Positions 34,620 through 45,290 of a stretch of DNA of 64,000 bases are shown here, in pieces (the stretch's first letter is position 1; every line of letters starts with the position of its first letter). The position numbers were made by a program, and so were the translations under genes. The stretch comes from Podocnemis expansa (taxonomy: Eukaryota; Chordata; Testudines; Podocnemididae), in NCBI GenBank assembly GCA_007922195.1, contig ML681981.1, positions 13,307,403-13,371,402 on the forward strand, read 5' to 3'. The notes beneath the pieces are model-generated. The model made no database searches. It saw only the letters and a list, made by a program, of their open reading frames with translations, and was not told the DNA's origin.

Positions 34620-36617
34620 GGCACAGAAAGTTGCCATTCCAATTAGGAGAAAGAACAAACATGGGAGGCAGCCAGTATGGCTTAGCAGAGAACTCTGCTC
34701 CGAGCTTAAACATACAAGGGAAGCTTACAGGAAGTGGACGCTTGGTCAGATGATCAAGGAGGCATATAAAGATATTCCTAGGGATTGCAGGGATAAAATC
34801 AGAAAGGCCAAAGGACAAATGGAGTTGCGGCTAGTGACGGATGTAAAGGATAACAAGAAGGGGTTCTACAAGTATGTTAATAACAAGAAGAGGATCAGGG
34901 ATGGTGTAGGTCCCTTGCTGAATGGGGCAAGCATCCTTGTGACAGAGGATGAGGGAAAAGCTGAAGTGCTCAATGCATTTTTTGCTTCAGTTTTCACAGG
35001 CAGGGTCAGCTCCCAGCCCACTACCATGGGTATGGCAGATTGGAGAGAAGAAGAGAGGCCCTTGGTGACGGAAGATCAGGTTAGGGACTGCCTAAAGAAG
35101 TTGGATGTGCACAAGTCCATGGGGCCGGATGAACTGCATCCGAGGGTGCTAAGGAAATTGGCCGATGAGATAGCAGGACCGCTGGCTGTTATTTTTCAAA
35201 ACTCATGGAGAACAGGGGAGGTGCCAGAGGATTGGAAAAAAGCAAATGTAGTGCCTATTTTCAAAGAAAGGGAAAAAGGAGGATCCGGGGAATTACAGAC
35301 CAGTCAGCCTCACCTCAATCCCTGGAAAAATTATGGAGCAGATTCTCAAAGAACCCATCCTCAAACACTTAGAGGAAAATAAAATGATCAGGAACAGTCA
35401 GCATGGATTTACCAAGGGTAAATCATGTCTGACCAATCTCATTTCCTTCTATGATCAGATGACTGGTTTTCTGGATGCAGGAAGAACCATTGATGTGATA
35501 TACCTTGATTTTAGCAAGGCTTTTGATACAGTTTCCCACAGCACTCTCATTGGCAAATTAAGGAAGTATGGGTTGGATAGGTGGACTATAAGGTGGATAG
35601 AAAACTGGCTAGATCAACGGTTTCAGCGTGTAGGAATCAATGGTTCCATGTCTAGCTGGCAACCAGTCACGAGTGGTATGCCCCAGGAGTCGGTCCTGGG
35701 GCCGGTTCTGTTCAACATTTTCATCAATGATCTGGATGATGGAATAGACTGCACTCTCAATAAGTTCATGGATGACACCAAGCTGGGGGGGGGGGAAAAC
35801 AGTAAACACTTCGGAGGGCAAGGACAGGATTCAGGGAGACCTAGATAAATTGGAACAGTGGGCCAATAGAAATCTTATGAGGTTCAATAAGGACAAGTGT
35901 AAAATCCTGCATGTGGGATGGAAAAACCCCATGCACTGCTACAGGTTGGGGAACATTCAGCTAAATAGCAGCAGTGTAGAAAAGGACCTGGGGGTCATGG
36001 TGGATGGGAAGCTAGATATGAGTCAGCAGTGTGCTCCTGCTGCCAAAAAGGCCAATGGCATACTGGGCTGCATCAAAAGAAGTATTACCAGCAGATCAAG
36101 GGATGCGATCATTCCCCTCTATTCTGCACTGGTGAGGCCATATCTAGAATACTGTGTTCAGTTTTGGGCTCCCCACTACAAAAAGGGCAGGGACATACTA
36201 GAGAGAGTCCAGTGGAGGCCAACCAAAATGATTAAAGGGCTGGAGCACAAGCCCTATGAAGAAAGACTGAAAGCATTAGGCTTATTTAGTAGGCAGAAAA
36301 GATGATTGAAGGGATGCTCTAAGGAAGATGGAGCTCGACTGTTCTCGGTAGTAACAGAGACCAGAACGAGGAGCAATTGTCTCAAGTTGTGGTTAGGGAG
36401 GTTGAGGCTGGATATTAGAAAAAAAATTTTTACTAGGCGAGTGGCGAAGCATTGGAATGAGCTGCTGAGGGAGGTGGTGGAATCTTCATCTTTGGAGCTG
36501 TTTAAGTCCTGGCTGGACAAAAGCATGACTGGGATGGTTTAGTGGGAGTGGTCCTGCCTCTGGCAGGGGGTTGGACTAGATGACCTATGAGGTCCCTTCC
36601 AACCCTATGATTCTATG
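34620..36617 (+). mobile_element. CR1 LINE, 5'-truncated, frameshifted
   Basis: The plus-strand reading frames together cover most of a CR1 ORF2 reverse transcriptase and C-terminal domain. The first frame (to about 35382) includes WLSRELCSELK, GFYKYVNNKK and MGPDELHPRVLRKLADEIAG. The second (35333-35848) has [34 protein letters not shown] and FMDDTKLGG. The third runs to 36305 (DLGVMVDGKLDMS) and the tail frame to 36542. The catalytic box is FMDD (codons 35765-35776). The second frame breaks at a G-run near 35784-35796. The 3' end GGTTGGACTAGATGACC...CCTATGATTCTATG is the canonical CR1 end. Confidence 0.92.
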
Positions 36618-37760
36618 CCAGAAACTCCTCTCCCTCAGACCCAAAGAAACGGCTCCCAAGTGGGACCTCTGTCCTATTCTAGATTTCATAGCCTTAAACA
36701 AGCACATAAAGTTCCGCACGGTTTCCCTATCAGAGATCCTTCCGTGTCTGTCTCCCAGGGACTGGTTCACGGCCCTCCATCGAAAAGACGCCTACTTTCA
36801 CATAGCCATGCAGCCCCACCACAGGTGGTTCCTATGATTCATGGTGGCAAACGACAACTTCCAGTTCCCCTCTCTCCCTTTTGGGCTCTCCCTGGTCCCC
36901 AGGGTGTTCACAAAGTGCATGGCACCAGTCACAGCGTACCTGCGCAGATGGGGCATAAGAATTTACCCCATCTAGGCGACTGGTTAATAGTTGGGAAATC
37001 AAGATCCCAAGAAGAGCTCCACATTGGAGCAGTAGTGAGGCTCTGCAACTCTCTGGGCCTCCACATAAAAGTCAAAGCTCTGTCCATCTCAAAACAGAGT
37101 ACATAGGGCATGCACAGATGCCAGCAAGAGGTTGACATTTCTACCCCTCTCCAGATTTCAGTCCATTTGCACCATCATTATAGAGCTGCAAACATCCCCC
37201 ACCATGGCCCGCTGGTGCCTGCAACTCCTCCACCTTAGTGATCCAGACGGCATTCCTGAGGATGAGGCCTTTCCAGAGCTGGCTCTCCACGGTGTTCCAC
37301 ATATGGAGGGATTCCTTAAACAAGGTACTATCTGTCCCCCAGGATACTCTAGGGATGCTTCAGGTTTGGAGGGATCCCCGTTTTGCCAAGTGGGCATCCC
37401 CTTCAAAGGCCTCAGGCCCTCAGTGACACTAATAACAGATGCCTCAAATGCAGGGTGGGGGGCCCACATCTCTGGGGGACTCTCCACTCAAGGGTTCTGG
37501 TCCCACATGGACAGTCCTCTCCAAATAAACGTGAAGGAGCTAAGGGCCATCAGACTAGCTCGGATGACCTTCCTGGACAGGATACGGGGCAGGTCAGTCC
37601 AAATCCTCACAGACAATACCACAGCTGTGTTCTACACAAATCAGCAAGGGGGGGGGTCCGCTCCCTGCCACTGTGAGAAGAGGCGTGCAAACACTGGGAA
37701 TTGGCCATACGACACAACTTCACCCCAGTGGCCTCCCACCTACCAGGGGTAGATGATGGG
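36618..37760 (+). pseudogene. DIRS B reverse transcriptase-RNase H
   Basis: In alternating frames the plus strand encodes KWDLCPILDFIALNKH, DWFTALHRKDAYFHIAM and FQFPSLPFGLSLVPRVFTKC. Then comes HLGDWLIVG (36969-36980), where DIRS RT normally has xLDD, so the first catalytic aspartate is now glycine. Further on, RNase H retains LITDASNAGWGAHI, INVKELRAIRLARMTF and VQILTDNTTAVFY, so its acidic residues are preserved. Several frameshifts and an in-frame stop separate these segments. It is inactive as it stands. Confidence 0.8.
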
Positions 37761-38468
37761 CTAGTGGACTCGCTAAGCGGAAAACCACTAGCAAACCATG
37801 AGTGGTCCCTCCGCGACAAGATGTTCTCCCTCCTGGTAGACATATGGGGTCTCCCCCAGATAGACTGGTTTGCGACAACAGAATCGCAAGTGTCCCCAGT
37901 TCTGCTCCCTCAGGGGCTGGGGGGGTCCTCTCACCAATGACTTCCTCATCAACTGGTTGGGGCCCCTGATGTATGCCTTCCTGCCAGCTCCCCTAATACA
38001 GAGGGTTCTTTAGAAAATCATCATCAGGGACAGAGCGAACATAATACTAATAGCTCCAGACTGGCCCAGACAGCATCGGTTCCCTCTCCTGCAGGACATG
38101 TTCATGGAGACCCCACTCCACTTCCCACAGTGGGTGGACCTCCTGACGCAGGACTCGGGGCACCTTTGGCACCCAGACCTGAGCCACCTACACTTGACGG
38201 CCTGGAGGCTCTCTGGCTCAGTGAGCAGGAGAGGCTCTTAATCCTGTCTGAGCAGGTGGTCCTGTTTGGTAGCAGAAGACCATGCACCAGGTCCACGTAC
38301 ACAGACAAATGGAAGTGACTCTCCATTTGGGCTCGGGACAAAGGTGCAGACCCTATATCAGCTCCGATACACCTGATCCTCGACTATCTGCTCGACCTCA
38401 GAGTAAAAAGGGTTTTCTCCTTTCTCACTGAGAATCCAATAAGGGCAATCTCAGCCCTCCACTAGACT

Positions 38469-39260
38469 GTGGATGGGCAATCAGTTTTCTCCCATCCCAC
38501 CTCCATCAGATTCCTAAAATGGGTGGAGAGAGTTTTTCCCCAACCCCATAAGCCCACCCCATCTTGGGACCTCAATGTCGTCCTCCGGGCAATGATAGAG
38601 CTGCCCTATAAACCTTTGGACTCAGCCACCCTGCTGGTCCTGTCCTGGAACGTGGCCTTCTTAGTAGCAATCACCTCTGCCAGAAGGGTTTCGGAGTTGA
38701 AAGCCCTCTCCTCGGAACCCCTGTATATGAGGTTCTACCCGGACAAAAGTGGTTTTAAGTCACCACCCATCTTTCCTTCCTAAGATGGCCACCCCCTTTC
38801 ACCTTAACCAAGAAATCTGCTTGCCAGTTTTCTACCCAGACCCCCAGGTTATGCATAACCAAAAGAGGTGGCATACACTGGACATGAGGAGAGCGCTTCT
38901 AACTTGCATTGAGCGCATCCAGCCGTTCCACAAGGACCCTCCGTTTGTGGCGGTCACAGAATGCAAGAGGTTTATCAGTTTCCTCACAGTGCATCGCTAA
39001 AGGGATTGTGAACAGTATTAAAGACTGCTACGGAAGCTCGAACACTCCCCTTCCTGGATCTGTTAAAGCTCACTCTACAAGGGCCTAAGCATCCTCTATG
39101 ACCTTCCTTGCCAAGGTCCCAATCCAAGACATCTGGAAGGCCGCTACGTGGTCGTCGCTGCATACATTCATGACGCACTACGCCATCGCTCAACAGGCTA
39201 GATACGATGCCATTCTGGGCAGAGCTGTACCCAATGTGGGCAGATTAACTCCTCCCACTG
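38469..39260 (+). pseudogene. DIRS B tyrosine recombinase
   Basis: Plus-strand frames encode PTPSWDLNVVLRAMIELPYK, LSWNVAFLVAITSARRVSEL (the catalytic arginine region) and HTLDMRRALLTCIERIQPFH. Then, after a frameshift, KAHSTRA (the HxxR box) and IWKAATWSSLHTFMTHYAIA with the nucleophilic tyrosine in the HY motif. The catalytic landmarks are visible, but stops break the frame. YR instead of a DDE integrase defines the DIRS order. Confidence 0.8.
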
Positions 39261-39327
39261 TCCAGGGGTACAGCTAGCAGTCACCTGTAACTGAATGATG
39301 TGAGCAGCACTTGAAGGAGAACGGTGG

Positions 39328-39621
39328 GTTAATTACCAGTAACCATCCTTCTTCGAGACAGGCTGCTCACATACATTCAGGCCCCTCCCACCGTCCCCAC
39401 TAACGGAGTTGGCGAAGGTATATGGGACTGGGAGGGTCAGAGTCACAGTCACCTACATAGCCAAGGTCGCAGTGTAGAGGGGACACTGGCTGCATGCCCT
39501 GACCTGACAGGCTAAGGCTGAAGACTTTCTGAGCTGCCATGCGCTGCGGCACGTAGACACCTGTAACTGAATGTATGTGAGCAGCCTATCCCGAAGGACA
39601 ATTACTGGTAAGTAACCCACC
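39328..39621. repeat. Terminal fold-back of DIRS B
   Basis: Plus-strand GGTGGGTTAATTACCAGTAA, followed by CATCCTTCTTCGAGACAGGC and TGCTCACATACATTCA (to 39382), is repeated in inverted orientation at 39567-39621 (TGAATGTATGTGAGCAGCCT ... TACTGGTAAGTAACCCACC). The arms are about 54 nt with a few differences and enclose about 185 nt. The arrangement parallels the fold-back at 31112-31368. It marks the 3' end of DIRS B. Confidence 0.75.
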
Positions 39622-39867
39622 ATTTTTCAGCCAGGCAATGAAACTGAAACTTGATGCTTGTCTGGAAAAAAAGGACTCTTTTGTTTTGCTAAGAAGGCTG
39701 ATGTCAGTCTCACAATGCTTAAGGGCATCGCATGCTGTGCTGATGTACTCCATGCAGGTAGCTTCCTGGACAGCTGAGAGAACCAGACTGCAAAGAACAT
39801 AAAAAGCTTGCGTCTTCCCAGCATAGAGAACAGGTGGCAGGGAAAGAGGTGAGGCCACCACAGCCAA
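39622..39867 (-). other. Unidentified coding-like segment
   Basis: Minus-strand frames give AVQEATCMEYISTACDALKH then CETDISLLSKTKESF and, in another frame, FPDKHQVSVSLPG. This looks like a once-continuous protein with a frameshift at a run of Ts. I do not recognise it. It lies between the end of DIRS B and the RT of DIRS A, so it may be a diverged part of a retroelement or a captured host sequence. Confidence 0.3.
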
Positions 39868-39879
39868 TCAGGGAAGGCC

Positions 39880-41050
39880 TTGCCTCCCTGTGCCTTAAGT
39901 AAACTCCACCCATGATGGGGTTGTCCATCGATTCAGGGATGACAGGACATGTAGTGAGACTATGACCACATGGTCCCAAACTGTATCCGCCCAGGGTACA
40001 TTGAGGCCAGGCATGATAGTAGAGGTGAGAGGCACAGATGCACAATGCATATTGCAAGTGCAGGCTGTCATATACTTCTGCAACCCAAGACATCTCCATG
40101 AAGTTATGAGAAGGTAGACTCCAGTGTTCATAATGATATCTATCATGGCTCGAAACAGAGGGTCTGGAAGGAAGGCCCGGGCTTGGGTGGAGTCAAGGAT
40201 TACACTCAACTCTATCCACTGGATCAGAGATAGAGTTGACTTCTGCTTATTTATGAGTAGGCCCAGACATTGGCTGGTGGTTCTTACCAAGTCAAGGCTG
40301 TGCTGAACTTGAGCTTGTAACCCACTCTGGATAAGCCGGTCATCTAAGTGCAGATAGATCTGTAGTCCATGGCCTCAGGTAAGCGACCACCACTGTCATG
40401 CACTCTGTGAAGATCTTGGGGCAGAGGAAAGGCCAAAGAGCAGTGCCACAAACTGATAATGGCTCTGATTTACTATGAACTGGAGAACTCTCCTGTGACC
40501 AAAGAAAAAATGAAATATGGAAATCTCATAAGTTGAGGGTGCCATACCACTCTAGTGGATCCCAGGAAATGATGGAGTCCCTGTGGAACTTCAGCCTCTT
40601 AAGATACTTGTTGATGCAACAAAGGTTTAAGATAAGTCTGAGGTCTGCTTTTGCTTTGGGGATAAGAAATTAATGGAAGAAAACTTCTTTGTCCCATATA
40701 CACAGGAACCTCCTCTATGGCACCCACCCAAAAGGTTTCCACCTCCCAAATGAGAAGCTGCTTGTGAGAAGTCACAGAGAAGGGGGTGGGGAGGAGATGA
40801 GGAAAACTGCAAGGTGTAAGCAGCTGATATGATGTAAAGGACTCAACAGTTCAATGTAATCCGGGCCCAAGCAGGGAGGAAGGGTGACAAGTCAAAGGCA
40901 GTGGAGGGCAAATCCTGTGATGAGACTGGGGCACCACCTTGCCACACACTCAAAATGGCTGATGTTGCCTACTTGGATGGTGAAAGAGAGACTGGGGTGA
41001 GCTGTAGATAAGGTTGAAGCAGGGCAATGAAGCTAAAAGCCTTTGTCCGT
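39880..41050 (-). pseudogene. DIRS A reverse transcriptase remnant
   Basis: Minus-strand translation includes GLQIYLHLDDRLIQSGLQAQ, in which LDD is the catalytic pair of aspartates (about 40340-40356). LVRTTSQCLGLLINKQKSTL and WIELSVILDSTQARAFLPDP follow, as in DIRS RT thumb regions, and the end matches the RT-to-RNase H linker. The palm upstream (40.4-40.75 kb) is recognisable but broken by stops. Unlike DIRS B, both catalytic aspartates survive in this copy. Confidence 0.7.
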
Positions 41051-41618
41051 CTCTTTACTTCTCTAGGTGCTGTACCAAGGAGGTCCAAAGAATCTAGGCT
41101 GTGGTGGTAAAGGATGAAAATTTTCTCCTAGCTGCCTGCAGTGTGTGCAGGCCAGCAAGCACAGGGTGGCCCCAGAGCTTTTACCAGCGTGAAACCTATC
41201 ACCAGTTTGTTTGAAAAAAAGGGCATTGCCCTCAAAACGAAAGTCTTGTATCAATTACTACACCTCTTGGGAACATGGCAGCCAGAAACCATCTGCACAT
41301 GGACACTGCATCATCTGCTGTATTTAATGTTGTCTGCACAGCAGCCCTGGCTACAGCCTCTCTCCCCTCTAGGAGAGAAGCCAACTCCTCTCTGGATTCA
41401 TGTTGCAACAAATATTAAAACTTTGTCAGAGAGTCTGAAGTAATACAATGGTATCTCCTCAGCAGCATTTGATGGTTGAAGGTTCTGAACTTAGATTTAT
41501 TCCACAGCCAATCTTTTCTTCTGCACAGACCCACCTTCTTGAATTCCTTATTCTTGGAGACAGAGCCTGCCTGACCCTGTTAACCTCACTCATCCATGGA
41601 TACTACCTTTAAGACCCC

Positions 41619-41637
41619 GGGGGGGGGGGGGGGGGGG
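41619..41637 (+). repeat. Poly-G run (19 G)
   Basis: Nineteen consecutive G residues follow CCCC. Long G runs like this form quadruplex-prone DNA and are error-prone in sequencing and assembly, so the exact length should be treated with caution. Confidence 0.95.
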
Positions 41638-42107
41638 AGAAGAGGTACTCAAATTCCCTGACAGGGTTGTAATATTTCTTGTCAGTCCTCTTTGATGCCC
41701 ATGCTAGGGAAAACAGGTTTGACATTGGGCCTTGACCACTTTAAGTACCTCTTTGGGAACACACAATGAAACATGACCTAAGACACAGCAGCTAGCACAT
41801 TGAAGATATTTGTCCATGGGCTCCTGGAGTTCCTCAGTCTCTAGGCTGAAATTGGAGATAGCCCTTTTAAGGAGCCCCTGGTGGGCCTGAAAGTCCTCCA
41901 ATGGGGTTGGAGAGACATGTTGGTGACTACCTTGTCCAGGGACAATGAGGACAATAGTATCAGCTAGGGGATGGTAATTCTTCCTTTTGCAGGGCAGTTG
42001 CTACCAGGTCTTTCAATCTGGTACCACTGTCAGCCACCAAGTCTTTACCTTCTACCAAGGCCACTGGTGTTGCGGACAATTCTCACACAATTGGTATGCA
42101 TAAGAAC

Positions 42108-42519
42108 CAATGTTCCCTGTAAGCTACGCTGGCACGCTGCAGCGCAGCCCGCCGCAGCCGCCAGCGCAGAGAAGGCTGCGGGCAGTGCACGGCCGGCAGC
42201 CAGAATCCCTCAATAGAGCTCCTGTGGAGCAGGGAGTTTTGAAAACTCCCACCCAGAGAAGCTCTAACGGAGCATGCCCAGAAAATCTGAGCATGCTCCG
42301 TAGAGCTTCTCTGGCCCAGGAGTGAGGGCTGGGCCCTCCGGCTCCAGTCCAGCCCCAAGGTAAGTTTGTGTGGGCTGGGGGGGGACCGCCGGGAGCGGGG
42401 GGGTGTGCTGCCAGGAGCAGGGGGGTGATGCCGGGAGCAGGGAAGGATGAGTGGGGGGGGGGCTGCGCAGCGAGCAACAGGAGCTGCTCAGCTGCCCTCT
42501 CCCCTTAGAGGGAACATTG
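42108..42519. mobile_element. hAT transposon with perfect 8-bp TSD
   Basis: Termini CAATGTTCCCTGTAAG and CTTAGAGGGAACATTG are inverted repeats. The flanking duplication ATAAGAAC is exact on both sides (42100-42107 and 42520-42527). The 412-bp element is GC-rich, has no coding capacity and is a close relative of the nested copy at 32466-32831. Its insertion splits the gag-like region of DIRS A. Confidence 0.92.
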
Positions 42520-43794
42520 ATAAGAACCCAATTTCATGGGTCTCCTGCATGGGTTGCAGTATGGCCACTGCACCCACCACTGACTATGGGGATAGTCTGC
42601 CATTAAAAATTTGTGCCCCTGATGGTTGGTTCTGACATGGCTGGGGGCTAGGTTCCCCTCCACAGAGGATGGGTCTTCGCTTGAGTAGCAAGGTTGAGCC
42701 AACAGTGCTTCCACTTGGCTCCAATGCATTGCCAAAAAAAAGTTACAAGAAGAGAGAGCAACACCAGACTTCTTGGGAGTGGTGCTGCTCTTGTGGTATC
42801 AGGAAATGGAGCACTGGAATTGACACCAGGCTCCTCTGCTTAAAATCATGTCACCAGTGATCAGTGCCAAGAGGACAAAGATTGGTACTGGGGAACCAGG
42901 ATTGGTGACACACTGCCAAAAGATGAGTGCCTTGGCACTGCAGACCAAGAATATATTATTGCAGACTGATGCCATGAAGATGAAGACCTTATCTGAGCTA
43001 GTGACAGGAGCTGAGGTATCTTAGATTGATGCCTGGATACAGGATAGAGGTGCCTGACAAGTGTCCACTGTAACAGTGCCATCACAGGCTGTCCCCCAGA
43101 TGTTGGTACCTTCTCCAAGTTTGGTATTGGAGGATGGTCACATGGAGTGGAAGGCAGCAGCAGGACCACTGGGTTCCTGGCTGCCTGAAAGGCCTCCAGC
43201 ATCAGTGGCACAAGGGCACCACTTCCAATCTTGAGAGTTGGAGATGGTTCCCTCAGCAGGCTCAGAGCCTTAGGAGAGAAGCCAACTCCAACTCCGCACC
43301 CCACCCTCTGACCCCAACAAGGATCCTGTGCCTGACAGCATTCTCTCTTTTGGGTATGTGGGGGAACAGTCTCTGTCTGAACACTGCTTCTTCTGTCAAT
43401 TCTTTGGAAGCAGTGCTGAGAAAAGCCTGGCATCAGTGGCGTGTTCTGCATTAACACTGACCGGCTTGGCACGGGAACAGAGTAGGATGGTTCTGTGACC
43501 AGTCTCAGTGCTGTTTCCATGAACAGGGTTTTTAGACAAATGTCCCTGTCCTCCTCAGTTCATGGTCTGAAGCTCTTGCAGATCCTGCCCAACCAGTCTG
43601 TGTGCCTCCCCAAGCACTTTAAACAACTATCGTGGGTGTCATTGAGCAGGCAGGGCTTACAGCAGATAGAATATGGTTTGAAGCCCAGGGAACAGAGCAT
43701 TTCCTGCTCTAATGGTCCTAGTGGAACTACTAATACCTAATTTTTAATTAAAAAGAACAAACTATTTTACAATAACTAAGCTGCACTTACAAAC

Positions 43795-43798
<4 letters not shown>

Positions 43799-43840
<42 letters not shown>
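43799..43840 (+). repeat. (GA)21 microsatellite
   Basis: A pure GA dinucleotide array of 21 units is followed by AAGTTCACG. It lies near the gag end of DIRS A and is likely length-polymorphic. Confidence 0.95.
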
Positions 43841-43844
<4 letters not shown>

Positions 43845-45290
43845 CACGTAATCATCATGGGCAGGAAGAAGGAACCGAGAAGTCCTGGGCCAGGAGCACC
43901 TCACATACCAGCATGTGAGCGTGCGGCTCCAAAGAGCATCAGAGACAGCCCAACAGATACTGCTAAGGCAAAAATTTCAGGCAGGTGGCCACTCATGCAC
44001 ACCTAGCTTGGAATCAACAAGAGCAAGTGCTCAAAGAACTGACATTTTCTGAGTCTGCAGAAGCAAAGGAAAAGAACACTGTAAATAAATTGCATGAGGT
44101 ATTTTACCAAAAGCAAGTTCCCAAGTCACCTGCCAAGACAGGAGCAAGTCTTCCCTGCCACAGTACAAACTGACATTTAAATTGTGAGTGCTTATCTTAT
44201 ATTTCTTAGGAAGAGCATCTTCTACCATATGCTTCCATTCTATTTTTATACCTAGAACTAGGCTCCCATGGTGACTGGTCTCAAACTATGCTCAGACAAC
44301 AACTGGTGCTCTAGCCTTCCTGCTGGACCATCAAATTAAAGATTTAAGAAACCAAGCAATGGAGAAATGGGATTTTAGGAGTGGTGGCAAATCCTTAAGA
44401 ACTTTTATAAACAAGTCTGCAGATTGATGAGTTTTGAGAATCAATTTGAGGCAACTACCTGACAGCATTATGGAATCAATATATAGGGTGAGAGACAAAC
44501 TGAGTGAAGCTCACCACTGTGGGTTCTCCACTTCAGGTCTTGGTAGCCAGATGACACCTGGCTTTCCCACCTCCAAACCCATAGTTTCCCTCATCCTTCC
44601 TCCCCTGGGGTTGGACTCTCTGGCCTGCAAGCTCCTGGGTCTGGGGCCCTAAGGCCTCTCTGGGTGAGCCTGTCCCAGCTACATGCATCTCCCAGGTGTT
44701 GGTAGCAACAACTACTAGTCAGCTTTGTCCAGCTCAGCAATCCTTCGCTCTGTTCTGCTCTGCTACACTCCACTCCCAGCTCCTCCTCCTCCAAACGCCA
44801 CACCAAAACTTCCTCTCCTCCTGGCTACAACAGGGGCTTTTTATCTTTTACCCACTGACTGAAGTCAGGTGCTCCAACTGACTCCAGGCTCCTTAACTGG
44901 AGTCAGGTGCCTTAACCAGCCCCACCCTGCTTATCGAGGAAACAGGGCTTTGCTGAGCCTGGGGCTGACATAACCTGCCCTCTACTACTCTATTGTGGTC
45001 ATCAGGCTTGACTCGGTTGCAGGTGAAGTTCTGGCTCAACTGAAGCCAATAGAGCAAAACTCTCATGGGCTTCAGTGAGTTAGTATTTCACCCACATCAT
45101 TTAGTTAAGTTTTTGAGATTAAGCATCTTAAGAATTCTGTTCCAATTTGTCCAGTGTACTATTCTGAAAAAGAATACTAAAAAGTCCTATTTACAAATTT
45201 ACATAACCTTTGATAAGTCAGTAGGCAGGAAGGCACGTAGGTATACTTTGTCATTACCTACTTCATGGCAGAATTCACTACTGTACTTAC

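Larger units (their letters stand above)
36618..39621 (+). mobile_element. DIRS-type retrotransposon B, 5' part missing
   Basis: Plus-strand sequence starting mid-reverse transcriptase directly after the CR1 3' end carries RT, RNase H and tyrosine recombinase in DIRS order. It ends with a fold-back of the same type as DIRS A. There is no gag and no RT N-terminus. It shares the element family with DIRS A but lies in opposite orientation. Confidence 0.8.
41300..43740 (-). pseudogene. DIRS A gag-like region
   Basis: The minus strand encodes EDFQAHQGLLKRAISNFSLE, TEELQEPMDKYLQ and KEVLKVVKAQCQTCFP near 41.7-41.9 kb. This is the helical gag-like block of DIRS elements. Further upstream is a serine- and proline-rich segment (42.86-43.5 kb) with repeated GTACC/GGTAC-type words. 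It is interrupted by a hAT at 42108-42519 and by a 19-G run at 41619-41637. Frames are broken throughout, and upstream limits are uncertain. Confidence 0.5.
31112..44043 (-). mobile_element. DIRS-type retrotransposon A, interrupted by nested insertions
   Basis: Inverted termini lie at 31112-31160 (GTTCTTCAAGATGTGTTGCTC-like) and 43994-44043 (GAGCAAGTGCTCAAAGAAC-like). On the minus strand, decayed domains occur in DIRS order: gag-like (about 43.7-41.3 kb), reverse transcriptase (about 41.0-39.9 kb), RNase H (about 34.6-34.2 kb) and tyrosine recombinase (about 32.2-31.4 kb). Without the insertions the element is about 6 kb, the usual DIRS size. The insertions are a hAT at 32314-33751 (with an inner hAT), CR1 plus DIRS B at about 34.62-39.62 kb, and a hAT at 42108-42519. 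All coding domains carry stops or frameshifts. Confidence 0.75.
29119..45290 (-). other. TBC1D12: TBC1D12 intron containing the nested transposon complex
   Basis: This 16-kb intron is AT-rich and apparently unique at 29.1-31.1 kb. It holds the DIRS/CR1/hAT complex at 31.1-44.05 kb. The segment at 44.45-45.05 kb is GC-richer and looks repeat-derived, but I cannot assign it. I see no host exon in the interval. Confidence 0.75.
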
